Counted from the first letter of the stretch, positions 37,611-48,825 are shown. The stretch: DNA of 64,000 nt from Schlegelella aquatica (GCF_026013905.1 NZ_CP110257.1:1054001-1118000), one strand, 5' to 3'. Made by a program: numbers and translations. Notes: a model not told the origin generated them from the letters alone.

Positions 37611-37624
37611 CACCGGAGGGTCTC

Positions 37625-38311
37625 TTGCGGTCGCCGTGGGTCAAGTCGCGAAACCGGGACGAGGAACGCGAGCTCAAGCGCGAGGCCGTCTTGCGAACGG
37701 CGGCGCGCCTGTTCAGCGAGCAGGGCTTCCATGCCACCTCGCTCGACGAGGTGGCCGAGCAACTCCAGGTGACCAAGCCCACGCTCTACTACTACATCAA
37801 GAGCAAGGACGAGATCCTGTTCGAGTGCGTGCGCATCGGCCTCGAAATGGTGACCGACAGCCTCGCACGGGCCACCGCCTCCGGTGGCAGCGCCGTGGAC
37901 CAGTTGGTGGAATGCATGAGGGCCTATGGGCGCGTGGTGACGATGGATTACGGGCGCTGCGTGATCCGCGTCGGCGAAGACCCGCTGCCACCCGACAGCC
38001 GACGCAAATTGCGTGCGTTGAAGGCCCGCATCGACCGCGTGTTCCGGGACTTGGTGAGGCAAGGGGTGGCCGAGGGTTCGCTCGCGCCGTGCGACCCGAA
38101 GCTCACCGCCTTCACGTTGGCCGGCGCGTTGAGCTGGATCGGCCGGTGGTATCAGCCCCAAGGGGCGCTCGCGCCCGAGGAGGTCATCGAGCCGTGCATC
38201 CGCACGCTGCTCGCGGGGTTGCTCAGGCGCCCCGAGGAGCCCGTGCCTCGCCGAGCGGCAGCTCCGGCGCGCCGCGATGCGAGCAGGTCCAGACGCAGGA
38301 GTGTGACATGA
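37625..38311 (+). CDS. TetR-family transcriptional regulator of the acyl-CoA/Liv operon
   Basis: This 228-residue protein has an N-terminal TetR HTH (AVLRTAARLFSEQGFHATSL and VTKPTLYYYIKSKDEILF, residues about 18-62) and a divergent ligand-binding domain. The start is a TTG at 37625 with an excellent GGAGGG site. A six-base-arm palindrome just upstream is a candidate operator. The stop overlaps the crotonase ATG (ATGA), so the regulator is the first gene of the operon it most likely represses. The inducer is probably a CoA thioester or the imported acid; this is inference from the operon. Confidence 0.9.
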   Translation: MRSPWVKSRNRDEERELKREAVLRTAARLFSEQGFHATSLDEVAEQLQVTKPTLYYYIKSKDEILFECVRIGLEMVTDSLARATASGGSAVDQLVECMRAYGRVVTMDYGRCVIRVGEDPLPPDSRRKLRALKARIDRVFRDLVRQGVAEGSLAPCDPKLTAFTLAGALSWIGRWYQPQGALAPEEVIEPCIRTLLAGLLRRPEEPVPRRAAAPARRDASRSRRRSVT

Positions 38312-39132
38312 GCGTTGCTCCAGACATGGCAGGGCAGCCGCCCGAAGGTGCAGCTGCGGGCGAGCCGCTGATCGTTCAGCGGCACGAGGGTTGGGTGCAC
38401 GTGCGGTTCAACCGGCCCGAGGCGCTCAACGCCTTGGACGTGGCCACCGCGCGCGCCTTCCTTGGCGTGGTGGAGTCGCTGGCGAACGACGACGGCGTGC
38501 GCGCCGTGCTGCTGAGCGGGGCCGGGCGGGCCTTCATGGCCGGCGGCGATCTGGCACAACTGAGGGCGGCGCCGGTGGAGACGGCCCATGCGCTCATCGG
38601 GCCGCTGCATCAGGCGCTGCGGCTCCTCACCTCGATGCGAGCGCCGGTGGTGGCGGCGCTGCACGGGGCGGTCGCGGGCGCGGGACTGAGCCTGGCACTC
38701 GCGGCCGACGTGGCGATCGCCGCCGCCGGTGCTCGCTTCAACCTCGCTTACACCCGCATCGGCACGAGCTGCGACCTGGGCGCGACCTGGTCGTTGCCCC
38801 GGATCGTCGGGCTGCGCCGCGCCTTGCAGATCGCGCTCTTGAGCGAGGACCTCGACGCGGAACGGGCCGAAGCCTGGGGCCTGGTGGCGCGCGTGGTGCC
38901 CGCCGAGCGACTGGTCGAAGAAGCGCAGGCGCTGACCCGCCGCCTGGCACAAGGGCCGACGCGGGCCTACGGACACATCAAGCGCCTGATGCGCAACTCG
39001 TCCGGCCAGCCGCTCGATCGGCAGCTCGACGACGAACAGCAGGCCTTTGCGGATTGCGCCGCCGGCGAGGACTTCGTCGAAGGCCTGGCCGCCTTCTTCG
39101 ACAAACGCGCGCCCCGCTTCGTGGGCCGGTGA
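38308..39132 (+). CDS. Enoyl-CoA hydratase/isomerase family protein
   Basis: This 274-residue crotonase-fold protein has the oxyanion-hole segments [15 protein letters not shown] and [21 protein letters not shown]. At the second catalytic position it has [15 protein letters not shown], where an Asp replaces the Glu of typical hydratases, as in PaaG/enoyl-CoA isomerases, so an isomerase role is possible. It is translationally coupled (ATGA) to the TetR gene and followed 16 bases later by a thiolase. Start ATG 38308. Confidence 0.9.
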   Translation: MSVAPDMAGQPPEGAAAGEPLIVQRHEGWVHVRFNRPEALNALDVATARAFLGVVESLANDDGVRAVLLSGAGRAFMAGGDLAQLRAAPVETAHALIGPLHQALRLLTSMRAPVVAALHGAVAGAGLSLALAADVAIAAAGARFNLAYTRIGTSCDLGATWSLPRIVGLRRALQIALLSEDLDAERAEAWGLVARVVPAERLVEEAQALTRRLAQGPTRAYGHIKRLMRNSSGQPLDRQLDDEQQAFADCAAGEDFVEGLAAFFDKRAPRFVGR

Positions 39133-39148
39133 CCCTGAGGAGACACCC

Positions 39149-40324
39149 ATGGCCGAACCCGTGATCCTCGAAGCCGTGCGCACGGCCTTCGGGCGCCGGC
39201 AAGGCGCCTTGCGCGAGACGCGCCCGGACAGCCTCCTGGCGTTTGCGCTGCAGGGGCTGCTGGAACGCAGCCGCGTGGCGCCGGAGGCGATCGACGACGT
39301 GATCGCCGGCTGCGTGAGCCAGGCGGGCGAGCAGGGCGCCAACATCGGCCGCCTGGCCGTGCTGGTGGGCGGCCTGCCGACACGCGTGCCCGGCGTCTCG
39401 CTCAACCGCATGTGCGGTTCGAGCCAGCAGGCCGTGCACTTCGCGGCGCAGGCCGTCGCAGCCGGGGACGCGCGCTACGTCGTGGCCGGCGGCGTCGAGA
39501 ACATGAGCCGCGTGCCGATGTTTCTCGACGTGAGCCTCGGGCGCTTCGAGTTCAAGGGCTTCGACGTGCTGAACCCGGAGTTGCTGGCCCGCCATGCCCT
39601 GGTGCACCAAGGCGAAAGCGCCGAGCGCATCGCCGAGCAGTGGGGCATCACGCGCGTGCAATGCGACGCTTACGCGAAGGAAAGCCACCGCCGCGCCCAT
39701 GCCGCGGCCGAGGCGGGCTGGCACCGCGAGATCCTGCCCACCCCGGGCGTCGATGCACAGGGGCAGCCGCTGACGCTGGCCCGCGACGAAGGGGTGCGAG
39801 CTTCGATCGACGATGCGCGCATGGCCTCGCTGGCCCTCGCATTCCGCCCGCCCGGCGAGGGCGTCGTGACCGCGGGCAACGCGAGTCAGATCTCCGACGG
39901 CGCCTCGGCGGTGTTGATCGGCGACGCACAGGCGGCCCGCGCCGACGGCCTGCGCCCCCGGGCACGGTTCCGTGCGCGCGTGGTGGTGGGCTCCGACCCG
40001 GTGATGCAGCTCACGGGCGTGATTCCCGCCACGCACGAGGCGTTGCGGCGCGCGGGGGTGTCGATCCGCGACCTCGACTGGATCGAGATCAACGAGGCCT
40101 TCGCCACCGTGGTGCTCGCCTGGGCGCGCGAGTTCGACGCCGACATGGATCGCGTCAACCCGTGGGGAGGCGCCATCGCCCACGGACACCCGCTGGGCGC
40201 CACCGGCGCAGCCCTGATGGCCAAGATGCTCGCGGGTCTGGAGGCCCGAGGCGGCACCCTCGGCTTGCAGGTCATGTGCATCGGCCACGGCATGGCCACG
40301 GCCACCGTGATCGAGCGCGTCTGA
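39149..40324 (+). CDS. Acetyl-CoA C-acyltransferase (thiolase)
   Basis: This 391-residue thiolase cleaves 3-ketoacyl-CoA with CoA to give acetyl-CoA and a shortened acyl-CoA. It keeps the nucleophilic Cys in [18 protein letters not shown], the His in [13 protein letters not shown] and the second Cys in [11 protein letters not shown]. Start ATG 39149 has GAGGAG upstream. In this operon it would act on products of the crotonase and acyl-CoA ligase. Relatives in the family vary in chain-length preference, which cannot be read here. Confidence 0.93.
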   Translation: MAEPVILEAVRTAFGRRQGALRETRPDSLLAFALQGLLERSRVAPEAIDDVIAGCVSQAGEQGANIGRLAVLVGGLPTRVPGVSLNRMCGSSQQAVHFAAQAVAAGDARYVVAGGVENMSRVPMFLDVSLGRFEFKGFDVLNPELLARHALVHQGESAERIAEQWGITRVQCDAYAKESHRRAHAAAEAGWHREILPTPGVDAQGQPLTLARDEGVRASIDDARMASLALAFRPPGEGVVTAGNASQISDGASAVLIGDAQAARADGLRPRARFRARVVVGSDPVMQLTGVIPATHEALRRAGVSIRDLDWIEINEAFATVVLAWAREFDADMDRVNPWGGAIAHGHPLGATGAALMAKMLAGLEARGGTLGLQVMCIGHGMATATVIERV

Positions 40325-40344
40325 GGCGGGCAAGGAGGGCAGCC

Positions 40345-41178
40345 GTGCCGCACGTCGAACAGGCCCCGTTGCTCGAGATCGAAGGGCTGACGCTCGCCTT
40401 CGGCGGCGTCAAGGCCCTCAACGGCATCACGATGAGCGTCGCCCCGGGCTCGATCACTTCCGTCATCGGCCCCAACGGCGCGGGCAAGACGTCGCTCTTC
40501 AACACGATCTCCGGCTTCTACCGCCCTCAAAGCGGGTCGCTGCGCTTCGACGGCGAGGACATCACGCGGCTGCCGGCCCCGGAGCGGGCGCGCCGCGGAC
40601 TGGCGCGCAGCTTCCAGAACATCGCGCTCTTTCGCGGCATGACGGTGCTGGACAACATCAAGCTCGGCCGCCACTGCCACCTGCGCACGAACATCTTCGA
40701 CGCGTTGCTCTACTTCGGCCGCGCCCGGCGCGAAGAGGTCGCGCTGCGCGCCGAGATCGAGGAGCGCATCATCGATCTGCTGGAGATCGACCACATCCGC
40801 CATGCGCCGGTCGCGGCCTTGCCCTACGGGCTGCAAAAACGCGTCGAGATGGCCCGCGCGCTGGCGATGCGGCCCAAGATCCTGATGCTCGACGAGCCGG
40901 TGGCGGGCATGAACCGCGAAGAGACGGAGGACATGGCGCGCTTCATCCTCGACGTGCGGGCCGAGTGGGGCGTGACGGTGCTGATGGTCGAGCACGACAT
41001 GGGCATGGTGATGGACATCTCGGACCACGTGGTCGTCCTCAACTTCGGCCAGAAGATCGCCGAGGGCCGGCCTGAGGACGTGCAGAACGACCCCGAGGTC
41101 ATTCGCGCGTACCTCGGTTCGAGCCGCGCGACCGAGGCGCCGGGAGCCACGCCCGCCGCCATGGGAGCCGCGGCATGA
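40345..41178 (+). CDS. Branched-chain-type ABC transporter ATP-binding protein (LivG-like)
   Basis: This 277-residue ATPase has Walker A GPNGAGKTS (about residue 43), a signature region reading LPYGLQKRVEMARAL instead of LSGGQ, Walker B ILMLDEPVAG and a switch His (MVEHDM). LivG-type features include the MNREETEDM segment. It energises uptake by the LivHM-type permease. Start GTG 40345 has AAGGAGGGC upstream. Its stop overlaps the livH-like ATG (ATGA). The C-terminal 20 residues are Ala/Pro-rich. Confidence 0.93.
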   Translation: MPHVEQAPLLEIEGLTLAFGGVKALNGITMSVAPGSITSVIGPNGAGKTSLFNTISGFYRPQSGSLRFDGEDITRLPAPERARRGLARSFQNIALFRGMTVLDNIKLGRHCHLRTNIFDALLYFGRARREEVALRAEIEERIIDLLEIDHIRHAPVAALPYGLQKRVEMARALAMRPKILMLDEPVAGMNREETEDMARFILDVRAEWGVTVLMVEHDMGMVMDISDHVVVLNFGQKIAEGRPEDVQNDPEVIRAYLGSSRATEAPGATPAAMGAAA

Positions 41179-42062
41179 ACGGGTTCGACTGGCTCTACTT
41201 CTTCGAGGTTTCGCTGGCCGGCATCGGCGCCGGTGGGCTGTATGCGCTCACGGGGCTCGCCTTCGTCATCATCTACAAGGCCACCCGGGTGGTGAACCTG
41301 GCCATCGGCGAGATGCTGATGCTCTCGGCCTACATCTTCTTTGCCTTCACGGCCGGCATGCAGCTGCCTGCGTGGGCTGCGATCGCGCTGACCGTCGCGG
41401 CCAGTGCGCTCCTCGGGGCGGGCTTCGAGCGCCTGTTGATCCGCCCGATGCTGGGCGAGTCCCCGATATCCACCTTCATGGTCACGGTGGGGCTGGCATC
41501 GATCCTCGTCGGTGTGGTCGAGCTCGTCTGGACGGCCGACCCGCGCCGGTTGCCGGAGTTCATGCCCGGCGGTGCGGTGATGATCGGCCAGGCCTTCGTC
41601 GCGCCGAAGGTGTTCTATGCCTTCCTCGTCACCGCGGTGCTGATCGCGCTGGTGCTCGGGGTGTTCCGCTTCTGGCGAGGCGGGGTGGCTCTGCGCGCGA
41701 CGGCCTCCGACCAGGCCGCCGCGTACTCCATGGGCATCGACGTGCCGAAGGTCTTTTCGTTGTCGTGGACGCTGGCCGCGGCCATCGCGGCGGTGGCGGG
41801 CATCCTGGTGGGAGCCATCGGCGGCATCTCGTCGTCGATGGGTGTGTTCGGGCTGTCGGTGCTGGTGGTGGTGATCGTGGGCGGCCTGGACAGCATCGTC
41901 GGCGCGCTGGTGGGGGGCCTCTTGATCGGACTCATCGAGTCGTGGGCCGCGGCCTACCTCGGTGGCGAGTACAAGCTGCTGGCCACCTTCTGCGTGCTGG
42001 TGCTGATCCTGCTGGTGCGGCCCTACGGCCTTTTCGGCACGCACGAGATCGAGAGGCTCTGA
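41175..42062 (+). CDS. Branched-chain-type ABC transporter permease (LivH-like)
   Basis: This 295-residue membrane protein has about eight helices and the LivH-family features GGLYALTGLAFVIIYKATRV, LAIGEMLMLSAYIFFAF and GGLDSIVGALVGGLLIGLIE. It forms half of the membrane channel of the importer. Its ATG overlaps the LivG-like gene by four bases and the LivM-like ATG follows its stop with one base between them. Confidence 0.93.
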   Translation: MNGFDWLYFFEVSLAGIGAGGLYALTGLAFVIIYKATRVVNLAIGEMLMLSAYIFFAFTAGMQLPAWAAIALTVAASALLGAGFERLLIRPMLGESPISTFMVTVGLASILVGVVELVWTADPRRLPEFMPGGAVMIGQAFVAPKVFYAFLVTAVLIALVLGVFRFWRGGVALRATASDQAAAYSMGIDVPKVFSLSWTLAAAIAAVAGILVGAIGGISSSMGVFGLSVLVVVIVGGLDSIVGALVGGLLIGLIESWAAAYLGGEYKLLATFCVLVLILLVRPYGLFGTHEIERL

Positions 42063-42063
42063 G

Positions 42064-43098
42064 ATGAGGATCGGATCGGCCAAGGACAGCTACGCCGCCG
42101 ACCAGGCGCTCTTCGACAGCCGCACCCAGTGGGCCTGGGTCGGCGTGCTCACGGTCTCGCTGGTGGTGTTTCCCTTCGTCGCGGGCGACTACTGGCTCTA
42201 TCTCGCCTGCCTGGTGGCCATCAACATCGCCAGCGCCTGCGGCCTGAACATCCTGACCGGCTACACCGGGCTCGTGAGCCTGGGCCAGGCGGCGTTCATG
42301 GGCCTGGGGGCCTACACCGTGGCGGTGCTGGAGAACCGCCTCGGCACGCCCTTCCTGCTGAACCTGCTCGCGGGCGGCGGGGTCGCCATGCTCGGCGGCG
42401 TGCTGGTGGGGCTGCCTTCGTTGCGCGTCAAGGGCCTGTATCTGGCCATCGCCACCATTGCGGCGTCGGTGCTCGCGCACTTCCTCTTCGCCAATCTCAC
42501 GATCACCGGCGGGGCGGCCGGCCTGAGCGTGCCGCCGGCCGAGTTCTTCGGTGTCGCGCTCGACACGTCGTTCCGGCTGTACTGGCTCATCGTGCCGGTG
42601 ACGGCCTTGCTGCTCATCGGTGCGGCGAACCTGTTCCGCACGCGCATCGGCCGCGCCTTCATCGCCATTCGCGACCGCGACATCTCGGCCGAGGTGCTGG
42701 GGATTCCCCTGCTGCGCTACAAGCTGCTGTCGTTTGCCGTTTCGTCGTTCTACGCGGGGCTCGCGGGCGGCATGTGGGCGTACTTCTTCCGGGTGGTCAC
42801 GCCCGAGAGCTTCCCGCTCATCATGAGCATCTTCTTCCTCGCGGCGATCATCGTCGGCGGCATGGGCACCATCCTCGGCTCGATCCTCGGGGCGGTGTTC
42901 ATGACGCTGGTGCCCGAGGTGCTCAAGCTCGTCGTCGGCTGGCTGCCCCTGGCCAATGCGACCCTGGTGCTGTCCCCGGTGCGCACGATCGTCTTCGGGG
43001 CGCTGATCGTCGGATTCCTCCTCTTCGAGCCTCACGGGTTGGCCGAGGTGTGGCGCCGCACGCGCCGCTTCTTCCACCTGTGGCCCTTCAGGACTTGA
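42064..43098 (+). CDS. Branched-chain-type ABC transporter permease (LivM-like)
   Basis: This 344-residue membrane protein has the LivM features ASACGLNILTGYTGLVSLG, GAAGLSVPPAEFFG and RTRIGRAFIAIRDRDISAEV, the coupling-helix region contacting the ATPases. About eight to nine membrane segments. It is the second membrane half of the importer and is tightly packed with the LivH-like gene. A 41-base gap separates it from the binding-protein gene. Confidence 0.93.
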   Translation: MRIGSAKDSYAADQALFDSRTQWAWVGVLTVSLVVFPFVAGDYWLYLACLVAINIASACGLNILTGYTGLVSLGQAAFMGLGAYTVAVLENRLGTPFLLNLLAGGGVAMLGGVLVGLPSLRVKGLYLAIATIAASVLAHFLFANLTITGGAAGLSVPPAEFFGVALDTSFRLYWLIVPVTALLLIGAANLFRTRIGRAFIAIRDRDISAEVLGIPLLRYKLLSFAVSSFYAGLAGGMWAYFFRVVTPESFPLIMSIFFLAAIIVGGMGTILGSILGAVFMTLVPEVLKLVVGWLPLANATLVLSPVRTIVFGALIVGFLLFEPHGLAEVWRRTRRFFHLWPFRT

Positions 43099-43139
43099 AC
43101 ACGCCTTCTTTCCCTGCACCACCACGAAGGAGACACGCA

Positions 43140-44309
43140 ATGAAACGCAGGCAGTTCGTCACATGGGCCGGTACGCTGGCCGCCACGGGGACGCTGGGCG
43201 TCACCGCCCGCGCGCAGGCGCAGGAGGAGATCGTGCTGGGCGGATCGATCCCGATGACGGGGGTGTTCGCCTTCGCCGGCATCGGCATCCACGCCGGCAT
43301 CGAGGACTATGTCAAGATCGTCAACGACTCCGGCGGCATCCGCGGCCGCAAGCTGCGCTACGTGCCGGAGGACACCGGCTACAAGGTCGACGCTTCCGTC
43401 GCCGCGTTCAAGAAGATCACCAGCCAGAACAAGGTCAACCTCTACTACGGTGACTCCACCGGTTTTGCCAAGACGATCAACCCTGAACTGGAGCGCAACG
43501 GCAACATCTTGATGGCCGGTGCGTCGTTCGCCTCCGAGATCAACGATCCCCAGAAGTACCCGTATCAGTTCCTCGTGGGCCCCGACTACACCGAGATGTT
43601 CGGCATCCTGCTGCGTCACATCGCGAGCACCAAGCCGGGCGCCCGCGTGGCCTTCGTCTACTCTGACACCGAGTTCGGCCGCGATCCGATCGAAAAGAGC
43701 CGTGCGGCGGCGCAGCGGCTGGGCCTCACGGTGGCCGGTGAGATCATGACGCCCCCGGGCAGCGTGGATGTCTCCACCGAAGTCATCAAGCTGCGGCGCG
43801 CCAACCCGGACTTCACCATCTTCCACGGCTACGTGCTGGCGCCGATCCCGGAGTTCATCACGCAGGCGCGCGACATGGGCATGAAGTCGGCCTTCATGGG
43901 CACCTTCTGGTCCATGGACCACTCCATGGTGATGAAGATGGGCGACGCGGCCGACGGCTTCCTGGGGGTGATGCCGTTCCGCTACTACTACGACACCGAA
44001 GGCCGCGCACCGATGCTCGAAAAGATCCGCCAGATGCGGCCCGAGTACCAGAGCAACGCCTACATGCAGGGGTTCCTCACCGCGATGCTGATGACCGAGG
44101 CCGTCAAGCGCACGCTCGACGCCCGGCAGCCCCTGACCGGCAAGAACATGAAGGCCGCGCTCAACTCGATCCGCAACTTCGACACGGGCGGCATCATCGG
44201 CGTGCCGATCAGCATTCCCGGCAATTCGATCCCCGTGGGCCGCATCTACCGCGCGGACATGAAGCAGAAGAAGATGATCCCGGCGTCCGACTGGATCACG
44301 CTGACCTGA
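43140..44309 (+). CDS. Periplasmic substrate-binding protein of the Liv-type importer
   Basis: This 389-residue protein has a signal sequence (KRRQFVTWAGTLAATGTLG, ending ARAQAQ-E) with a Tat-like KRRQF motif, so Tat export is possible. The mature part is a type I periplasmic binding fold of the LivK/AmiC group with IVLGGSIPMTGVFAFAG, YGDSTGFAKTINPELERNG and VAFVYSDTEFGRDPIEKS. In many Burkholderiales such proteins bind aromatic or fatty acids rather than amino acids, which fits the surrounding CoA-thioester genes. Start ATG 43140 has GAAGGAG upstream. Confidence 0.92.
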   Translation: MKRRQFVTWAGTLAATGTLGVTARAQAQEEIVLGGSIPMTGVFAFAGIGIHAGIEDYVKIVNDSGGIRGRKLRYVPEDTGYKVDASVAAFKKITSQNKVNLYYGDSTGFAKTINPELERNGNILMAGASFASEINDPQKYPYQFLVGPDYTEMFGILLRHIASTKPGARVAFVYSDTEFGRDPIEKSRAAAQRLGLTVAGEIMTPPGSVDVSTEVIKLRRANPDFTIFHGYVLAPIPEFITQARDMGMKSAFMGTFWSMDHSMVMKMGDAADGFLGVMPFRYYYDTEGRAPMLEKIRQMRPEYQSNAYMQGFLTAMLMTEAVKRTLDARQPLTGKNMKAALNSIRNFDTGGIIGVPISIPGNSIPVGRIYRADMKQKKMIPASDWITLT

Positions 44310-44379
44310 ACCCGCGGCGCCCGGCGCCCACGGCCCGGGGCCTTGGGGCGCGCCCTCTCACCGGTGTACGGAGCCGTCC

Positions 44380-45185
<806 letters not shown>

Positions 45186-45189
<4 letters not shown>

Positions 45190-47048
45190 GCGAAGGCGCA
45201 CCGATGGACGAGCTGCCTGTGAAGACCGTGCCGCAGATGTGGCGCGAGCATGCCCAGCGCCGGCCCGACGCCGTGGCGCTGCGCCAGAAGGACTACGGCA
45301 TCTGGCGCCCCTGGACCTGGAGCGAGTGTTACCGTCGCGCCCGCCATGTGGGCCTGGGCCTGCGCTCGCTGGGGCTCGATGTCGGGGGCCATGTCGGCGT
45401 GGTCTCCGAGAACCGCCTCGAATGGGTGCTCGCGCAGCTCGGCGCGGGCCTGGTGGGCGGCGTCACCGTCGGGGTGTATCCCACCAGCCCCACTCCGGAG
45501 GTGGCCTATGTCCTGGAGCATGCCGACGTCGAGATCGTCGTGTGCGAGGACCAGGAACAAAGCGACAAGGTGCTCGAAGCCCTGCCGCAGCTGCCCCGCC
45601 TGCGCCACGTGGTGGTGATCGAGAAGAAGGGTCTGCGCGACACGCTGCGCGCGCAAGGAGGCCGTGTGCTCTCGTTCGAGGAACTCGAGCAGCGGGGCGC
45701 GCAGGCCGAGGCCCGTGAGGGCGGATTCATCGACGAAGTGCTGCGGGCCCAGCAGCTGTGCGATCTGGCACTGATGATCTACACCTCCGGATCGACCGGC
45801 CGCCCGAAAGGCGCGATGATCACCTACGCCAACATCCGCGCCGTGGTGCCCGGCATCGTCGAGCGGGTGGGGCTGGACGAGCACACCTCGCACTTGTCGT
45901 ATCTGCCGCTGTGCCACGTGGCCGAGCAGATGCTCACCGTGTTCTGTCCCGCCTACCTCGGCTCGACGGTGAGCTTCGGCGAGTCGATACGCACGGTGCA
46001 GGAGGACCTGCGGGAGCTGGCGCCGAACGTGTTCCTCGGCGTGCCGCGGATCTGGGAAAAGCTGCACGCTTCGATCAACATCAAGATGCAGGAGACGGGC
46101 CGCCTGCGGCGCGGGCTGTTCGAGTGGGCGATGCGGCTTTGCGAACCCTTCGCAGAGAAGGCACCGGCCCAGCGCACGGTGCGGGAGCAGTGGCTGTTCG
46201 GGCTGTGCTACCTGCTGGTCTTTCGCGCGCTGCAGAACTTCATCGGGCTGCGCCGCGTGCGGCGCGCGCTCACCGGGGCGGCGCCCATACCGCCAGCCAT
46301 CGTGCGCTTCTTCCGCACCCTCGGTGTGCCCCTCGTGGAGGTCTACGGCCTGACCGAATCGACCGGCATGATCACCGGCCAGCGTCCCGACCGCGTGCGC
46401 ATCGGGACGGTGGGCGAGCCCACCCTGGGCGTCGAGTACCGGTTGTCCGAGCAGGGCGAACTCCTGGTGCGCGGCGGCATGGTCTTCGCCGGGTACTACA
46501 AGAACCCGCAGGCGACGGCAGAAGCCATCCGGGACGGATGGCTGCATACCGGCGATGTCGTGCGGGAGGAGGACGGTCAGCTGCGCATCGTGGACCGCCT
46601 GAAGGACATCATGATCACCGCGGGCGGCAAGAACCTCACGCCCAGCGAGATCGAGAACACGATGAAGGCGAGCCCCTACATCAAGGAGTGCATCGTCATT
46701 GCCGACGCGCGGCCGTACGTGACGGCGCTCATCCAGATCGACGCGGAGACCGTCGGCAAGTGGGCGGAGTCCCGGCGCATCGCGTTCACGCACTTCCGCT
46801 CGCTGGTCGAGCATGACGAGGTGCGCCGGCTGATCGAGGGGGAGGTCGAGCGCGGCAACAGCCAGCTTGCGCAGGTGGCTCGCATCCGCAAGTTCCACCT
46901 GCTCACCAAGGAGCTCGACCACGACGACGGCGAGGTCACGGCCACGATGAAGGTGCGGCGCAAGGCCATCTACGCCGCCTACGCGCGCGAGATCGAGTCG
47001 CTTTACGCCTCGGGCCGCTCCGAAGCCGCCGACCGCGCAGCGGCCTGA
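45186..47048 (+). CDS. Long-chain-type acyl-CoA ligase (AMP-forming)
   Basis: This 620-residue adenylate-forming enzyme activates a carboxylic acid to its CoA thioester. The ATP-binding loop IYTSGSTGRPKGAMITYANI, motif YGLTESTGMITG, GWLHTGDVVREEDG and the C-terminal hinge RLKDIMITAGGKNLTPSE are complete, and the enzyme resembles FAA1/FadD-like long-chain ligases. It is the last gene of the Liv operon and its start is coupled to the LivF-like gene. It should charge the acid taken up by the importer; the natural acid is unknown. The last 45 bases overlap the opposite-strand small gene. Confidence 0.93.
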
Positions 47049-47224
47049 GCATACCGGGCGTGCTGCCGCTCCTCGTGCGCCACCGCGTGCGGCGCATCGA
47101 AGGGGTAGGCATCGAGCACCGACTCGGCGAACGAGCGCGCCGAAGGCGTGGCCCGGCTGTCCGCGCGCACCCGGGCGGCGATCTCCAGCAGGCGCCGCCA
47201 GGCGTCTTCGTAAGGACTTTGCAT
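47003..47224 (-). CDS. Possible small protein overlapping the acyl-CoA ligase end
   Basis: This 73-residue frame (QSPYEDAWRRLLEIAARVRA start) has a well-placed AGGGAGG site before ATG 47224, is Ala/Arg/Glu-rich and probably helical, and shows no known domain. It overlaps the 3' end of the acyl-CoA ligase gene by 46 bases in antisense. I include it because of the strong ribosome-binding site, but it could be a chance frame. Confidence 0.4.
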   Translation of the reverse strand: MQSPYEDAWRRLLEIAARVRADSRATPSARSFAESVLDAYPFDAPHAVAHEERQHARYAQAAARSAASERPEA

Positions 47225-47424
47225 GGTCAACCTCCCTGTTCTTTCAGGCATCTTCAGGCGAAACCGAGTGTTCTGCTTCTGGCAGGGTTGACAGTGCCGG
47301 CCCGTAAGCCGGCCCGCGCCGCCCGTTCGCTTCACAGTTCTTTACCCCCGCACCACGGGGCCTTCACGCTTCGCGCTCACCATCAGCACCGTGGGCTTCG
47401 CCCCCATTGCTCAAGGAGTTGAAG

Positions 47425-47967
47425 ATGTCGCGTTTCCCCGCTTTGCATCGGGTGTCCCCCCGCCGGACCCTTTCGCTCGCCGCTGCCGTGGCGGTCTCCC
47501 TCGCCGCTCTGACGGCCAGCCCCGCCTGGGCGCACGGCCCGCGCCACGGTGACCCCGGCATGGGCGCGCAGGGCATGTTCATGGCCGGCCCCGAGCGCGT
47601 CCAGCGCATGGTCGATCACTGGCTGCGCGATCTGAATGCCACCCCCGAGCAGCGCCAGCAGATCGTGCAGATCGCCGAGAGCGCCGCCAAGGACCTGGGA
47701 GCGCTGCGCGACTCTCGCAAGGCTCTGCGCGAAGAAGGGCTGCGGCTCTTCACCCAGCCCACGGTCGATGCGAACGCGGTCGAGTCCCTGCGTCAACGTC
47801 AGCTCGCTTTGCACGACCAGACCTCCCGACGGATGAGCCAGGCGATGCTCGAGGTGAGCCGCGTCCTCACCCCTGAGCAGCGGCAGACACTGGCCGAGCG
47901 CATGAAGCAACGTGCCCAGCGCTGGGAAGAACACCGCCGCGGCCAACCGGGCTCGCCCGGCCGCTGA
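47425..47967 (+). CDS. Spy/CpxP-family periplasmic protein
   Basis: This 180-residue protein has a signal peptide (SLAAAVAVSLAALTASPAWA) and a helical mature domain with two LTxxQ-type motifs (LNATPEQRQQI and VLTPEQRQTLAERM). Spy and CpxP are stress-induced periplasmic chaperones; CpxP also restrains the CpxA sensor. The mature protein starts with a His/Gly-rich metal-binding-like segment (HGPRHGDPGMGAQGMF), as in Spy- and ZraP-like members. Start ATG 47425 has AAGGAG. It lies directly upstream of an OmpR/HK pair, which it may regulate. Confidence 0.87.
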   Translation: MSRFPALHRVSPRRTLSLAAAVAVSLAALTASPAWAHGPRHGDPGMGAQGMFMAGPERVQRMVDHWLRDLNATPEQRQQIVQIAESAAKDLGALRDSRKALREEGLRLFTQPTVDANAVESLRQRQLALHDQTSRRMSQAMLEVSRVLTPEQRQTLAERMKQRAQRWEEHRRGQPGSPGR

Positions 47968-48012
47968 AGTCCGACGGGCCGGTCGGCTGCGTGACGGCGC
48001 GCGGGCTCCGGG

Positions 48013-48036
48013 GCGGGGCCGCTGCAGCGGCCCCGC
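48013..48036. terminator. Perfect 24-base GC palindrome between Spy-like gene and response regulator
   Basis: Bases 48013-48036 form a complete inverted repeat centred on CTGCAG, without a T-run. It is a strong hairpin that could attenuate read-through from the Spy-like gene into the response regulator, or be a DNA site. Confidence 0.45.
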
Positions 48037-48088
48037 GCCGCAAGGGCAGCGGCCTGCGCGTATGCTTCGTGCGTTCCGGAGCACCTGC

Positions 48089-48811
48089 ATGTCTGCCCGC
48101 ATCCTCCTCACCGACGATGACCTGCGTTTGACAGGCCTGGTCGGCGACTATCTCCGTCAGGCCGGCTTCTTCGTCGAGACGGCGCCCACCCTGCAATCGG
48201 CCCGGGAGGCGCTCGGGCGCCGGGACGCGGCGTACGACGCGCTCGTGCTGGACCTCATGCTGCCCGACGGCGACGGCCTCGAGCTGTGCCGGGAGCTGCG
48301 GGCCGAAGCCCGCCACCGCCATCTGCCGATCCTGATGCTCACGGCCCGCGGCGAGCCGATGGACCGAGTCGTCGGGCTGGAGCTGGGCGCGGACGACTAC
48401 CTGCCCAAGCCGTTCGAACCCCGCGAACTGCTCGCCCGGCTGCGTGCGGTGCTGCGCCGCAGTGTGGCCGCGCCGGCACCTGACGACGGCGATGTGCTGC
48501 GCTTCGGCCGCCTGGACATCGACCTCGGTGCGCGCGTGGCGCGGGTCGACGGCCGCGAGCGCGATCTCACCGGTTATCAGTTCCAGCTGCTGGTCGTTCT
48601 CGCCCGCCATGCCGGGCGGGTGATGTCGCGCGACCAGATCATGGATGCGCTGAAGGGCCACGCGTTGGAAGCGTTCGATCGCTCCATCGACGTGCACATC
48701 TCCCGCATCCGTGCCGCGATCGAGGACGACCCCAAGAACCCGCGGCGCATCCTCACCGTGCGCGGGACCGGCTATGTCTTCGCGCGCAAGCAGGATGCCG
48801 ACCCGGCCTGA
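48089..48811 (+). CDS. OmpR-family response regulator
   Basis: This 240-residue protein has a receiver domain with acidic pocket DDD (residues 9-11), phospho-acceptor Asp in LVLDLMLPDGDG (about residue 54), T in MLTARG and K in DYLPKPFEP, followed by a winged-helix OmpR domain (residues about 140-235, with DRSIDVHISRIRAAIEDDP). It pairs with the sensor kinase immediately downstream. ATG 48089 has CCGGAG upstream; an in-frame ATG at 48062 would add nine residues. CpxR/RstA-like regulators are the nearest by layout. Confidence 0.93.
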   Translation: MSARILLTDDDLRLTGLVGDYLRQAGFFVETAPTLQSAREALGRRDAAYDALVLDLMLPDGDGLELCRELRAEARHRHLPILMLTARGEPMDRVVGLELGADDYLPKPFEPRELLARLRAVLRRSVAAPAPDDGDVLRFGRLDIDLGARVARVDGRERDLTGYQFQLLVVLARHAGRVMSRDQIMDALKGHALEAFDRSIDVHISRIRAAIEDDPKNPRRILTVRGTGYVFARKQDADPA

Positions 48812-48825
48812 AGCCCCCATTCACC